Positions 36,335-44,410 of a stretch of 64,000 nt of DNA are shown in pieces. Source of the DNA: an uncultured Agathobaculum sp. (GTDB lineage Bacteria; Bacillota; Clostridia; Oscillospirales; Butyricicoccaceae); NCBI RefSeq assembly GCF_944384765.1, contig NZ_CALWUM010000009.1, forward strand, positions 1 through 64,000, in the 5' to 3' direction. The first letter of the stretch is position 1. Each line of letters opens with the position of its first letter. The position numbers and the translations under genes are program-made. The notes beneath the pieces are model-generated. The model saw nothing but the letters and a program-made list of their open reading frames with translations. It ran no database searches and had not been told where the DNA came from.

Positions 36335-37020
36335 CCCAGTCCCTCCAATGCCTGTTTAATTTCTTGCACCAGGGCGCGCTGCGCGGCAAGGCGCGCGCTG
36401 TCCCGGTCTTTTGCCTGTTCCATGCCTGCCAGCGCGCGCGTCTCGCGCGTGAGCAGGTGCTGCAAATACTCGGCCACGCCCGCCGCGCGCAGCAGGGCGG
36501 GCGAAAACGCGCACTGCGCCAGCGGCACCTCGCGCGCCGGTGCTCCGCCCCGGGCGGACAGCACCACATATTGCCGCCGGTCCTCGCGGCAGAGTGTTTC
36601 GCGCTCGATCGCATAGCCGTGCGCCCACAGCCACTGCCGCAGCTCATACACCATGGTCATGGGCTGCAACAGCAGCAGATGCGCGCCGTCCCCGGTCCAC
36701 GGAGCGGCCTGCAAAATCTCCGCGATTGTCTGCCCGCCCATACCGGCGATGCTCACCGTATCACACTCCTCCGGCCGGACGGCATCCAGTCCGGCCGCGA
36801 GCCGCAGGGACAGCGAAACGCCATGCTCCTCGGCATTGCGCGCTGCATGCGCGAGCGGCCCCGCGCCGATGTCCGAACCGATCGCCTGGGCAATGCGGCT
36901 TTCCAGCAGCAGCGAAATCGGCAGCTTGCCGTGGTCCGTGCCCACATCCGCCAGACGCGCGCCCGGCGGCACCAGCGCGGCCAAGCAGGCCAGCCGCGGC
37001 GTTAAAACCATACTTTCCAT
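36331..37020 (-). CDS. trmK: tRNA (adenine(22)-N1)-methyltransferase TrmK
   Basis: A 229-residue SAM-dependent methyltransferase acting on A22 of tRNAs. The Rossmann motif is LADVGTDHGKLPISLLL, followed by AIGSDIGAGPL, DTVSIAGMGGQTIAEIL and LLLQPMT, all family hallmarks. The C-terminal coiled-coil (EYLQHLLTRETRALAGMEQAK) is present. The start is uncertain: ATG 37020 (MESMVLTPRL) and ATG 37011 are both possible, with poor ribosome binding sites. It begins just after the U tract of the DUF1858 gene's terminator and is coupled to the Nif3-like gene. Confidence 0.93.
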   Translation of the reverse strand: MESMVLTPRLACLAALVPPGARLADVGTDHGKLPISLLLESRIAQAIGSDIGAGPLAHAARNAEEHGVSLSLRLAAGLDAVRPEECDTVSIAGMGGQTIAEILQAAPWTGDGAHLLLLQPMTMVYELRQWLWAHGYAIERETLCREDRRQYVVLSARGGAPAREVPLAQCAFSPALLRAAGVAEYLQHLLTRETRALAGMEQAKDRDSARLAAQRALVQEIKQALEGLG

Positions 37021-37030
37021 ATCTGCACCC

Positions 37031-37062
37031 AAAAAAACAGAGCCGGCAGCATTTGCCGGCTC
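37031..37062 (-). terminator. Intrinsic terminator between the DUF1858 gene and trmK
   Basis: On the minus strand GAGCCGGCA pairs with TGCCGGCTC around a short loop, followed by seven T residues. The U tract ends about ten bases before the trmK start codon. Confidence 0.82.
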
Positions 37063-37074
37063 CGGTTTTTCCTC

Positions 37075-37275
37075 TTACTCGCCCAGGAAGGCGTTGAGCT
37101 TGGCAACCAGTTCGTCCGCATTGGTGCCGTGCACCATGCAGGCCTCCTCGATGCTCTCGCCCTGCGATGCGGGGCAGCCCAGGCAGTGCATGCCGATTTC
37201 CATGAAAAACTTCGCCGTGTCCAGATTGAGGTTGAGGACCTCGCCAATGGTGGTCTTTTTCGTAATTGCAGCCAT
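37075..37275 (-). CDS. DUF1858 domain small protein
   Basis: A 66-residue protein consisting only of a DUF1858 domain. TIGEVLNLNLDTAKFFMEIGMHCLGCPASQGESIEEAC includes the conserved CxxC pair and third Cys. Such domains are found alone or fused to hybrid-cluster and ScdA/RIC-like redox proteins and probably bind a metal or form a disulfide. No function can be assigned. ATG 37275 has AGGAGG six bases upstream and a strong promoter at 37307-37335. Confidence 0.88.
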   Translation of the reverse strand: MAAITKKTTIGEVLNLNLDTAKFFMEIGMHCLGCPASQGESIEEACMVHGTNADELVAKLNAFLGE

Positions 37276-37306
37276 GATGGACCTCCTGTTGATTTTGTTT
37301 GACAAT

Positions 37307-37335
37307 AGTATACCGCAATGCGATACAAATTTCAA
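37307..37335 (-). promoter_or_regulatory. Promoter of the DUF1858 gene
   Basis: On the minus strand TTGAAA (37335-37330) and TATACT (37312-37307) are 17 bp apart. Confidence 0.75.
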
Positions 37336-37451
37336 TCACATTCTGAAAAAACCTTGCCGCATTCGCCTGCGGTTGGCCCGAATGGACGGTTTTGGCCGTT
37401 TTTCGCAAAACGCACTGTCTGTTTTGTATATTTCCGCGGCAGCTGTGCGCA

Positions 37452-37483
37452 AAAGCACCCGGCAGGCATGCTGCCGGGTGCTG
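37452..37483. terminator. Intrinsic terminator downstream of the zinc-ribbon gene
   Basis: The stem AGCACCCGGCA/TGCCGGGTGCT has a short loop and an A-rich flank (T-rich on the minus strand). It ends the gene at 37499-37780. Confidence 0.78.
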
Positions 37484-37498
37484 TAACAGATTTTTCAA

Positions 37499-37780
37499 TC
37501 AGCCCTGCTGCGCACGCATCTTGGCGAAGCACTCGCTGCAATAGACCGGACGGTCGGACTTGGGCTCGAACGGGACGCGAGCCTCGCCGCCGCAGGCAGC
37601 GCAGGTAGCAGTGAAATATTCACGCGGGCCGCGGGCCGCGTTCTTACGCGCATCGCGGCAGGCCTTGCAGCGCTGGGGCTCGTTCTGGAAGCCGCGCTCC
37701 GCATAAAACTCCTGCTCACCTGCGGTGAAAACAAATTCCTTGCCGCATTCCTTGCATACTAACGTCTTGTCTTGGTACAT
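37499..37780 (-). CDS. Zinc-ribbon protein with two CxxC knuckle pairs
   Basis: A 93-residue cytoplasmic protein. An N-terminal zinc ribbon (LVCKECGKEF with RCKACRDAR) is followed by a second one (ATCAACGGEA with YCSECF), so two zinc sites are likely. The first half, KECGKEFVFTAGEQEFYAERGFQNEPQRC, is the widespread probable zinc-ribbon family of unknown role. The neighbouring SigH-like gene ends 80 bp upstream; the region between has an unusual promoter-like arrangement (37825-37857). Confidence 0.88.
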   Translation of the reverse strand: MYQDKTLVCKECGKEFVFTAGEQEFYAERGFQNEPQRCKACRDARKNAARGPREYFTATCAACGGEARVPFEPKSDRPVYCSECFAKMRAQQG

Positions 37781-37860
37781 GGTTTTTACCTCTCTTTGAT
37801 ACCGTTTTCCCTCAGGAAACTGAAATTATATCGCGCACAGGCATACTTACCTGTCAACGC

Positions 37861-38460
37861 CTAAATAGGTTTGATGGCTGCCGATTTCCGCTTGATGCGC
37901 TGGATGGCATTATCCACAGATTTGACTGGTTTATGCAGCTGCTCGGACATCTCCTGATAGGACAGGCCATCCAGAAACAGTGTTAAAACCTTTGCCTCAA
38001 ATTCAGACAGAAGCGAGTAGAGCCGTCTCATCAGCTCCTCCCTCTCCTCGTTGCCGATCACCAGCGATTCGGGATCACTCATCGGTGCCGTAACCCGGGT
38101 GTGCGATTCCGCAAGGTCTTCAAACAGAGGTCGATCGATCGACATGGAATGGTTAAGCGGGTCGTGTCTGGGGGACGCCGCGGCGCGCACGGCGGAAAAG
38201 ATCTTCCGCGTCACGCACAGCCGGGCAAATGCACCAAAGGGCACGCCCCTGCGTCCGTCATATTCACGGATCGCTTTCATCAGGCCGAGCATACCTTCCT
38301 GCAGCAGGTCCTCCTCATCCGCGCCCACCAGAAAATACGGGCGCGCACAGGTTTTGACCAAGCGGGTATACCGTTTTACCAGATCCTCGGCCGCTTCGCC
38401 GCTTCCCTGCTGTGCCAAGCGGCACAACGCTTCGTCGGTCAGCTCGGGCGACGGGATCAT
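37861..38460 (-). CDS. sigH: RNA polymerase sigma factor, SigH (Spo0H)-like
   Basis: A 199-residue sigma-70-family factor. Region 2 is readable as LVKRYTRLVKTCARPYFLVGADEEDLLQEG with GLMKAIREYDGRRGVPFGAFARLCVTRKI, and region 4 as LSEFEAKVLTLFLDGLSYQEMSEQLHKPVKSVDNAIQRIKRK. This matches SigH, which starts sporulation and stationary-phase programmes in Firmicutes. I chose ATG 38460: the perfect promoter at 38489-38517 places the transcription start near 38482, so the alternative ATG 38478 would be almost leaderless, while GGTGAT precedes 38460. Confidence 0.88.
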   Translation of the reverse strand: MIPSPELTDEALCRLAQQGSGEAAEDLVKRYTRLVKTCARPYFLVGADEEDLLQEGMLGLMKAIREYDGRRGVPFGAFARLCVTRKIFSAVRAAASPRHDPLNHSMSIDRPLFEDLAESHTRVTAPMSDPESLVIGNEEREELMRRLYSLLSEFEAKVLTLFLDGLSYQEMSEQLHKPVKSVDNAIQRIKRKSAAIKPI

Positions 38461-38488
38461 TTCATCACCATTTCTCATGTCACAAAAT

Positions 38489-38517
38489 ATTATAGGCGAA
38501 AGACGTAGAATTGTCAA
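38489..38517 (-). promoter_or_regulatory. Consensus sigma-A promoter of sigH
   Basis: On the minus strand a perfect TTGACA (38517-38512) and perfect TATAAT (38494-38489) are 17 bp apart. This is the strongest promoter seen in the window. Confidence 0.88.
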
Positions 38518-38595
38518 GAAATTATTGTTAATTTTACTATCATGTCACAAAAAAACTGGTCACTTTTTATGCTCTTTGACCAAGCAACCTTTATT

Positions 38596-40440
38596 TTATT
38601 CAACCGTGACCGACTTGGCCAGGTTGCGCGGCTTGTCGACATCGCAGTTGCGCTCCACCGCGATATAGTATGCCAACAGCTGCATGGGAATAATCGAGAG
38701 CGACGCCGAAAATTCATACAGGCACTTGGGCAGGCGGATGATGTGCTGGCAGAAGGACTCGTCGCCTGTGAAGTCATCAGTCGTGACGAGCACAACGCTC
38801 GCGCCGCGCGCGACGACCTCGCGGATATTGGACACAGTCTTTTCAAACAGCGCGGGCTGGGTCGCCAGCGCAACGACCAGCGTCCCCTCCTCGATCAGCG
38901 AAATCGTGCCGTGCTTAAGCTCGCCCGCAGCGTATGCCTCGGAATGGATATACGAGATCTCCTTGAGCTTGAGCGAGGCCTCGAGCGCCGCGGCATAGTC
39001 CAGCCCGCGGCCGAGGAAGAACACGCTCGGGCGGTTGGCATACAGGGTCGCAATGCGCTGCATATCCTGCTGGCACTCCAGCGTCTTCTGGATGCAGTCG
39101 GGCAGGCGCTGCAGCTCGGCGCACAGCGCGCGCTCGTCGCCAATCGAGATTAGGCCGCGCACGCGCGCGATCTTGACCGAAATCAGATAAAGTGCTGCAA
39201 GCTGCGCAGAATATGCCTTGGTTGTGGCAACCGCGATCTCCGGGCCGGCCCAGGTGTAGAGCACGCCGTCCGCCTCGCGGGCGATGGTGGACGAAACCAC
39301 GTTGACCACCGCGATTGTGAACGCGCCCGCCTGCTTGGCCAGACGCATGGCCGCGAGCGTATCCGCGGTTTCGCCCGACTGGCTGATGACGATGCAAAGG
39401 TCCTTTTTGCCGATGATCGGGTTCTCGTAGCGGAATTCGGAGGCGACCTCCGCCGAGCAGCGGATGCGGCACATGGCCTCAATCACGCGCTTGCCCACCA
39501 TGCCCGCATGCAGCGCAGAGCCACAGCCGACAATGTGGATGTTCTCGATCTCACGCAGGCGCTCATCGGTCAGGCCGTTGTCCTCAAATACAACCGCGTT
39601 GTTTTGGATGCGGGGCTTAACGGTATCCGCCACCGCCTTGGGCTGCTCCATGATCTCCTTGAGCATGAAGTGCTGATAGCCGCCCTTCTCCGCCGCGGAC
39701 AGGTCCCAGTTGACCGTCTGCACCGGCTTGTTGACCACATCGCCAAACTCGTTCATGACAATTACAGTGTCCGGGCGGACAATTGCAACCTCGTTGTCGT
39801 CCAGGATGATATAATTCTTGGTGCGGCCGATGATCGCAGTGATGTCCGAGGCGATCATGTTCTCGCCATCGCCCAGACCGATGATCAGCGGGTTGTCGCG
39901 GCGGGCCGCAACGATCTCATGGGGATTGTCCATCGAGACCACACCCAGCGCGTACGAGCCGCGGATGCGTTGCACCGCATTCAGCACAGTCAGCGCTAGG
40001 TCCTCCTGCTTGCCGGTGTGCAGGTAATCCACCAGATGCGCAACTGTTTCCGTATCCGTCTCAGACTGGAAGGTATAGCCGTGCGCTTCCAGGCTCTCGC
40101 GCAAGTCCTTGTAGTTTTCAATGATGCCGTTGTGCACCACAGCGACCTTGCCTTTGCCGTCCCGGCCGCCGAGGTGCGGGTGCGAGTTGCGGTCGGACGG
40201 CTCGCCATGCGTCGCCCAGCGCGTATGGCCGATGCCGCAGGTGCAGTCCAGGCCGCCCTCTTCCTTGATTTTTTCCTCCAGGTTGGCAATGCGCCCCTGG
40301 GTCTTGACGACGCGCAGGCCATCCTTGGTGAAGGCCGCGATGCCGGCCGAGTCATAGCCACGGTACTCCAGGCTGTAAAGACCCTTGAGCAAAATGGGAA
40401 GCGCGTTTTCGCTTCCGGTATAACCAACGATTCCACACAT
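38596..40440 (-). CDS. glmS: Glutamine--fructose-6-phosphate aminotransferase (isomerizing)
   Basis: A 614-residue enzyme making glucosamine-6-phosphate, the entry to UDP-GlcNAc. The glutaminase domain begins MCGIVGYTG with Cys2 as the N-terminal nucleophile after Met removal, followed by the RWATHG and SDRNSHPH segments. Two SIS sugar-isomerase domains follow (GCGSALHAGMVGKRVIE, ISQSGETADTLAAM), and the protein ends DKPRNLAKSVTVE. ATG 40440 is preceded by GGGAGGAA. It is regulated by the self-cleaving glmS ribozyme in its leader. Confidence 0.97.
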   Translation of the reverse strand: MCGIVGYTGSENALPILLKGLYSLEYRGYDSAGIAAFTKDGLRVVKTQGRIANLEEKIKEEGGLDCTCGIGHTRWATHGEPSDRNSHPHLGGRDGKGKVAVVHNGIIENYKDLRESLEAHGYTFQSETDTETVAHLVDYLHTGKQEDLALTVLNAVQRIRGSYALGVVSMDNPHEIVAARRDNPLIIGLGDGENMIASDITAIIGRTKNYIILDDNEVAIVRPDTVIVMNEFGDVVNKPVQTVNWDLSAAEKGGYQHFMLKEIMEQPKAVADTVKPRIQNNAVVFEDNGLTDERLREIENIHIVGCGSALHAGMVGKRVIEAMCRIRCSAEVASEFRYENPIIGKKDLCIVISQSGETADTLAAMRLAKQAGAFTIAVVNVVSSTIAREADGVLYTWAGPEIAVATTKAYSAQLAALYLISVKIARVRGLISIGDERALCAELQRLPDCIQKTLECQQDMQRIATLYANRPSVFFLGRGLDYAAALEASLKLKEISYIHSEAYAAGELKHGTISLIEEGTLVVALATQPALFEKTVSNIREVVARGASVVLVTTDDFTGDESFCQHIIRLPKCLYEFSASLSIIPMQLLAYYIAVERNCDVDKPRNLAKSVTVE

Positions 40441-40502
40441 ATCGATCAATTCCTCCCAGATAAAAAGGATGGTAAATTTCTGAATTTGGATATAAAAATA
40501 GT

Positions 40503-40657
40503 GCGTCATGCAGGAACTGCTTTGTCCGCGCGGTCACCCGCGCGTTTTCACAGCCTGCTCACGACCAACCCACTCATGGCCGAAGGGCACCCGCCGAAAA
40601 CTTCGATTAACCCTTTCCTCGTCAACTGCGGTACCGGCTGCACCGCAGTTCTGGCGC
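40503..40657 (-). ncRNA. glmS ribozyme (GlcN6P-activated self-cleaving riboswitch)
   Basis: The minus strand carries the ribozyme core in order: AGCGCCAGAACTG, the pairing CGCAGTTGACGAGG, GGGTTAATCGAAG, TTTTCGGCGGGTGCCC and the downstream P3/P4 region with CGCGCGG/CCGCGCG. Cleavage is expected between A40658 and G40657. Glucosamine-6-phosphate would act as cofactor, and the cleaved glmS mRNA is then degraded by RNase J. The 3' boundary is approximate. It lies about 60 nt upstream of the glmS start codon. Confidence 0.95.
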
Positions 40658-40712
40658 TTTGCTTGCTATGCAGTTTTATATCCCAAGGGTCTCACCTCCC
40701 GTGATGCAAAAC

Positions 40713-40743
40713 AAGGTGGATGCAACGCAAATACATCCACCTT
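40713..40743 (-). terminator. Hairpin between the glmM end and the glmS ribozyme
   Basis: On the minus strand AAGGTGGATG pairs with CATCCACCTT, followed by TGTTTTG. It may be a weak terminator for glmM or a leader element of the glmS transcript; the short interrupted T run makes it uncertain. Confidence 0.45.
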
Positions 40744-40761
40744 CCTTGCTGTCTTTGCTAT

Positions 40762-40791
40762 ATTATACGACAGACTCGATCACTTTGGCAA
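40762..40791 (-). promoter_or_regulatory. Promoter of glmS inside the end of glmM
   Basis: On the minus strand TTGCCA (40791-40786) and TATAAT (40767-40762) are 18 bp apart. The -35 is within the last glmM codons. Transcripts would carry about 95 nt before the ribozyme cleavage site. Confidence 0.7.
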
Positions 40792-42115
40792 CCCTTTTTG
40801 CCAAAGTATCGACCTGTTCGCTGTCCTTGCCCTCTACCATGACGCGCACGAGCGCCTCGGTGCCCGAGGGACGCACCAGAATACGGCCGTTTTCGCCCAA
40901 CTCATCCGCCACTTTTTCGATCTCCGCCTTGACTGCAGGCAGCTCCTGCAGCGTAGCCTTTTTATCGTTCGGCACCTTGACGTTGATCATCACCTGCGGC
41001 CACGGTACGACTTCGGCCGCGATCTCCGAGCACTTCTTGCCGCTTTCCTTGAGGATGGACATAAACTGCAGCGCGGTCAGCTCGCCGTCACCCGTCGAGG
41101 CATACTCGAGGAAAATGACGTGGCCGGACTGCTCGCCGCCCAGGATATAGCCCTTCTGCAGCATCATTTCGAGCACATAACGGTCGCCCACGTTGGAGCA
41201 CTCAATGCGCATGCCGTTTTTCGCTGCATAAGCATGCAGGCCCATGTTGGAGAGCACGGTGGCCACGAATGCGCCGCCGCGCAGCTTGCCCTGCTTTTTC
41301 ATGTGCGCTGCGCACACCGCCATGATGCGGTCACCATCCAGTTCCTCGCCGGTCTCGTCTACGATCAGACATCGGTCTGCGTCGCCGTCAAACGCAACGC
41401 CCAGATCAAAATCGCCGTTTTTCACGCGCTTTTTGAGCTGGTCCAGATGGGTTGAACCGCAGTTATCATTGATATTGATGCCGTCCGGCTCGTAAAAACG
41501 GATTTCCGCGCGGCACTCGACCAGACGCATCAGACGCTCGACCGTGGTCGAGGAGGAACCGTTTGCGCAGTCCACCGCCACACGCAGGCCGGACAGGTCG
41601 CCCGGGATGGTCTCGGCCAGATGATCGGTGTATTCCACCACCGGATCGATCTTGCTTTGCAGCACGCGACCCAGCTTTTCATGCGTCGCCTTGGGAATGG
41701 ATTCGAAATCATCGATCAGATCCTCGATTTTAGCCTCGATTTCGTCCGGCAGCTTATAGCCGTTGCCCGCAAAGATCTTGATGCCGTTATATTCAAACGA
41801 ATTGTGGCTGGCCGAAATGACGATGCCCGCATCCGCCTTGTGCTTGATGGTCAGATAGGCCACCGCCGGGGTCGGGATCACGCCGAGCAGCTCCACGTCC
41901 GCGCCGACCGAGCAGATGCCCGCGACCAGCGCGTTTTCCAGCATATCCGAGGAGATGCGCGTATCCTTGCCAATCAGCAGCTTGGCCTTGCTGCCATGTG
42001 GGGATTCTTGTGTGAGTACGTAAGCGGCTGCCGCACCGATCTTAAAAGCAAGCAGCGCGTCCAGCTCAACGTTTGCCACACCGCGGACGCCGTCCGTTCC
42101 GAAATATCTACCCAA
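40763..42115 (-). CDS. glmM: Phosphoglucosamine mutase
   Basis: A 450-residue enzyme converting GlcN-6-P to GlcN-1-P. It begins GRYFGTDGVRGVAN. The phosphoserine loop reads ISASHNSFEYNGIK (Ser101/Ser103; relatives have Pro where Ser106 stands), the metal loop reads DGDADRCLI, and the C-terminal phosphate-binding loop is RPSGTEALVRVM. It works directly after GlmS, which is encoded just downstream under its own promoter. It lies 38 bp after ruvB and may be read from the ruv operon. Confidence 0.96.
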   Translation of the reverse strand: MGRYFGTDGVRGVANVELDALLAFKIGAAAAYVLTQESPHGSKAKLLIGKDTRISSDMLENALVAGICSVGADVELLGVIPTPAVAYLTIKHKADAGIVISASHNSFEYNGIKIFAGNGYKLPDEIEAKIEDLIDDFESIPKATHEKLGRVLQSKIDPVVEYTDHLAETIPGDLSGLRVAVDCANGSSSTTVERLMRLVECRAEIRFYEPDGININDNCGSTHLDQLKKRVKNGDFDLGVAFDGDADRCLIVDETGEELDGDRIMAVCAAHMKKQGKLRGGAFVATVLSNMGLHAYAAKNGMRIECSNVGDRYVLEMMLQKGYILGGEQSGHVIFLEYASTGDGELTALQFMSILKESGKKCSEIAAEVVPWPQVMINVKVPNDKKATLQELPAVKAEIEKVADELGENGRILVRPSGTEALVRVMVEGKDSEQVDTLAKRVAKVIESVV

Positions 42116-42153
42116 TGAAATAACACCTAACTTTCTTTATAGTAAAGACAGGA

Positions 42154-43194
42154 TCACAGCATCTGCTGCCCGTCTGCCGGTTCCATATTCAAGTGCCGGT
42201 AGGCCTGCAGGGTGACACAACGCCCCCGCGGCGTGCGGCTCAAAAAGCCGATCTGCATGAGATACGGCTCGTAAACATCCTCCAGCGTGATCGCTTCCTC
42301 GCCGATCGTGGCGGCCAGCGTATCCAACCCGACCGGGCCGCCGCCGTAGTTGCGGATGATGCTTGTGAGCATCATCCGGTCGATGTTGTCCAGCCCGAGC
42401 TCGTCGATCTCGAGCGCGCGCAGCGCAAGGTCCGCGCTCTTTTTGTCGATCACGCCCGTGCCGCGCACCTGCGCAAAGTCGCGCACGCGGCGCAGCAGGC
42501 GGTTGGCGATACGTGGCGTGCCGCGGCTGCGGCGCGCGATTTCAAACGCGCCCTCGTGCTCGCACGGCACATTCAGGATGCCAGCCGAGCGCTCGACGAT
42601 GCCGCACAGCTCCTCGGGCGAATACAGCTCCAGCCGGAGCATGACGCCGAAGCGGTCGCGCAGCGGGTTGGTCATCTGGCCGGCGCGCGTCGTCGCGCCG
42701 ATCAGGGTAAAACGCGGCAGGTCGATGCGGATCGACCGCGCCGACGGTCCCTTACCAATGATGATATCCAGCGCAAAATCCTCCATCGCGGGATAGAGGA
42801 TCTCCTCGACCGCACGGTCGAGCCGGTGGATCTCGTCGATAAACAAAATATCATTTTCCGAAAGGTTTGTCAACAGAGCCGCCAAATCCCCCGCTTTTTC
42901 GATCGCGGGACCGCTCGTAATACGGATATTGACACCCATCTCGTTTGCGATAATGCCTGCCAGCGTGGTCTTGCCCAGACCGGGCGGGCCATAGAGCAAC
43001 GTATGGTCGAGCGGCTCCCCGCGCATTTTGGCGGCCTCAATGTAGACCTGCAGATTTTCCTTTGCCTTGGTCTGCCCGATGTAGTCCGCCATGGTCTTGG
43101 GGCGCAGCGAGTTTTCGGTTTCGTCCTCAGAAAGCTGCCGCGTCGAAATAATGCGCTCATCATCGGCCATGCCGCCGGAAAATTCGATACTCAA
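42154..43194 (-). CDS. ruvB: Holliday junction branch migration helicase RuvB
   Basis: A 346-residue AAA+ motor that drives branch migration with Ruv[13 protein letters not shown] opens the N-terminal domain. Walker A GPPGLGKT lies near residue 69, Walker [11 protein letters not shown] follows, then sensor region [20 protein letters not shown], and the winged-helix end includes [15 protein letters not shown]. Order ruvC-ruvA-ruvB is the standard operon. Confidence 0.98.
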   Translation of the reverse strand: MSIEFSGGMADDERIISTRQLSEDETENSLRPKTMADYIGQTKAKENLQVYIEAAKMRGEPLDHTLLYGPPGLGKTTLAGIIANEMGVNIRITSGPAIEKAGDLAALLTNLSENDILFIDEIHRLDRAVEEILYPAMEDFALDIIIGKGPSARSIRIDLPRFTLIGATTRAGQMTNPLRDRFGVMLRLELYSPEELCGIVERSAGILNVPCEHEGAFEIARRSRGTPRIANRLLRRVRDFAQVRGTGVIDKKSADLALRALEIDELGLDNIDRMMLTSIIRNYGGGPVGLDTLAATIGEEAITLEDVYEPYLMQIGFLSRTPRGRCVTLQAYRHLNMEPADGQQML

Positions 43195-43206
43195 GCATAC
43201 ACTCCC

Positions 43207-43815
43207 TTACTGTTTGACCAGTTTTTTCAGGCACTGGCGGATAATCTCCTCCGCCTCCATGCCCGCAGCGTCCAGCCCTTCCATAGCGTGCAGCGCCTCG
43301 GCCTGGGTGTAGCCCAGCACCATGAGCGCGGCCACTGCCTCCTGCGTGTGGTTGACGCCGCCTGCAGCAGCCTGCGCCACCACCGGTGAAGCCGCAGACG
43401 CGCCTTCCAGCTGCTCCTTGCTCATTTTATCCCGCAGTTCCAAAACAATGCGCTGGGCGATCTTCTTGCCGATGCCCGGCGCCTGCATCAGCATCTTTTC
43501 GTCTCCGGTGATGATGGACAGCGCCAGCCGGTCGGGTGGCGCGACCGACAGAATGGACAGCGCGGCTTTGGGGCCGACGCCCGAAACGCCGATCATCATC
43601 TCGAAGCAGGAAAGCTCCTCCTCGTCGATAAACCCGTATAACTCAAAGATGCCCTCGCGCACGTTGAGATAGGTCAGCAGCCGTGCGCGCGTTCCGATTT
43701 TCAGTTTTCCAATTGTGTTCTGCGAAGCGTGACACGCATAGCCTACGCCGCCGCAGTCAATCACCGCAAGCCCCTGCTGGAGCACGGTAACCGTTCCATC
43801 CACATAATAAAACAT
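43207..43815 (-). CDS. ruvA: Holliday junction DNA-binding protein RuvA
   Basis: A 202-residue tetrameric junction-binding subunit. It has the OB fold with YLNVREGIFELYGFIDEEEL, two helix-hairpin-helix motifs (GVGPKAALSILS and APGIGKKIAQRIVLEL) and the C-terminal UBA-like RuvB-binding domain (ALMVLGYTQAEA). It begins directly after the ruvC stop and ends 12 bp before ruvB. Confidence 0.97.
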   Translation of the reverse strand: MFYYVDGTVTVLQQGLAVIDCGGVGYACHASQNTIGKLKIGTRARLLTYLNVREGIFELYGFIDEEELSCFEMMIGVSGVGPKAALSILSVAPPDRLALSIITGDEKMLMQAPGIGKKIAQRIVLELRDKMSKEQLEGASAASPVVAQAAAGGVNHTQEAVAALMVLGYTQAEALHAMEGLDAAGMEAEEIIRQCLKKLVKQ

Positions 43816-44310
43816 TTAGCGCAGTTCCTCATATCGTCTTGCCTGCCGGGAGTGGCCGTGGCAGATGCACAGTGCAAGCGCGTCAGCCGCATCGTCCGGC
43901 CGGGGCACCCGGGTCAGATGAAGGATGCTTTTGGTCATCTCCATCATCTGGTGTTTATCCGCATTGCCATAGCCCACCACCGCCATCTTGACCTGGTTGG
44001 GCGTATAGGAAACCGGCGTCAGCCCTTTTTGCGCCAGCGCGAGCAGGATAACCCCTCTCGCCTGTGCGACCTGGATACCGGTTGTGATGTTCTTGGAAAA
44101 AAACAGTTCTTCGATCGCGACCTCGTCCGGATGGAAGGTGTCCACCAGCGTGCCAATGTCGTCATAGATCTCGCACAGGCGCAGGTGCATGGGCATGCCG
44201 GGGGCGGTCTTTGCCGCGCCGTACTGCACGGGCGTGAATTTCATATTGTCAAACCGCACCACGCCATAGCCGATCGTGCCATAGCCCGGGTCGATGCCAA
44301 GAATCGTCAT
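43816..44310 (-). CDS. ruvC: Crossover junction endodeoxyribonuclease RuvC
   Basis: A 164-residue Holliday junction resolvase. It starts MTILGIDPGYGTIGYGV with catalytic Asp7, has the second acidic residue in EVAIEELFFSKN and ends with PRPDDAADALALCICH, giving the remaining Asp ligands. It is the first gene of ruvCAB behind the promoter at 44341-44369. Confidence 0.97.
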   Translation of the reverse strand: MTILGIDPGYGTIGYGVVRFDNMKFTPVQYGAAKTAPGMPMHLRLCEIYDDIGTLVDTFHPDEVAIEELFFSKNITTGIQVAQARGVILLALAQKGLTPVSYTPNQVKMAVVGYGNADKHQMMEMTKSILHLTRVPRPDDAADALALCICHGHSRQARRYEELR

Positions 44311-44340
44311 AAGTACAAACCTCTGCCTGATAACTTATCT

Positions 44341-44369
44341 ATTTTAACATGAAACCGGCCTGTATGCAA
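44341..44369 (-). promoter_or_regulatory. Promoter of the ruvCAB operon
   Basis: On the minus strand TTGCAT (44369-44364) and TAAAAT (44346-44341) are 17 bp apart. Confidence 0.75.
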
Positions 44370-44380
44370 CACCCGGCAAG

Positions 44381-44405
44381 CAAAAGAGCGGCATACTGCC
44401 GCTCT
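44381..44405 (-). terminator. Intrinsic terminator of the trpS-tagO-mnaA operon
   Basis: The stem AGAGCGGCA/TGCCGCTCT has a 3-nt loop and is followed on the minus strand by CTTTTG. It lies six bases past the methionine gamma-lyase-like gene. Confidence 0.75.
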
Positions 44406-44410
44406 CAGGC

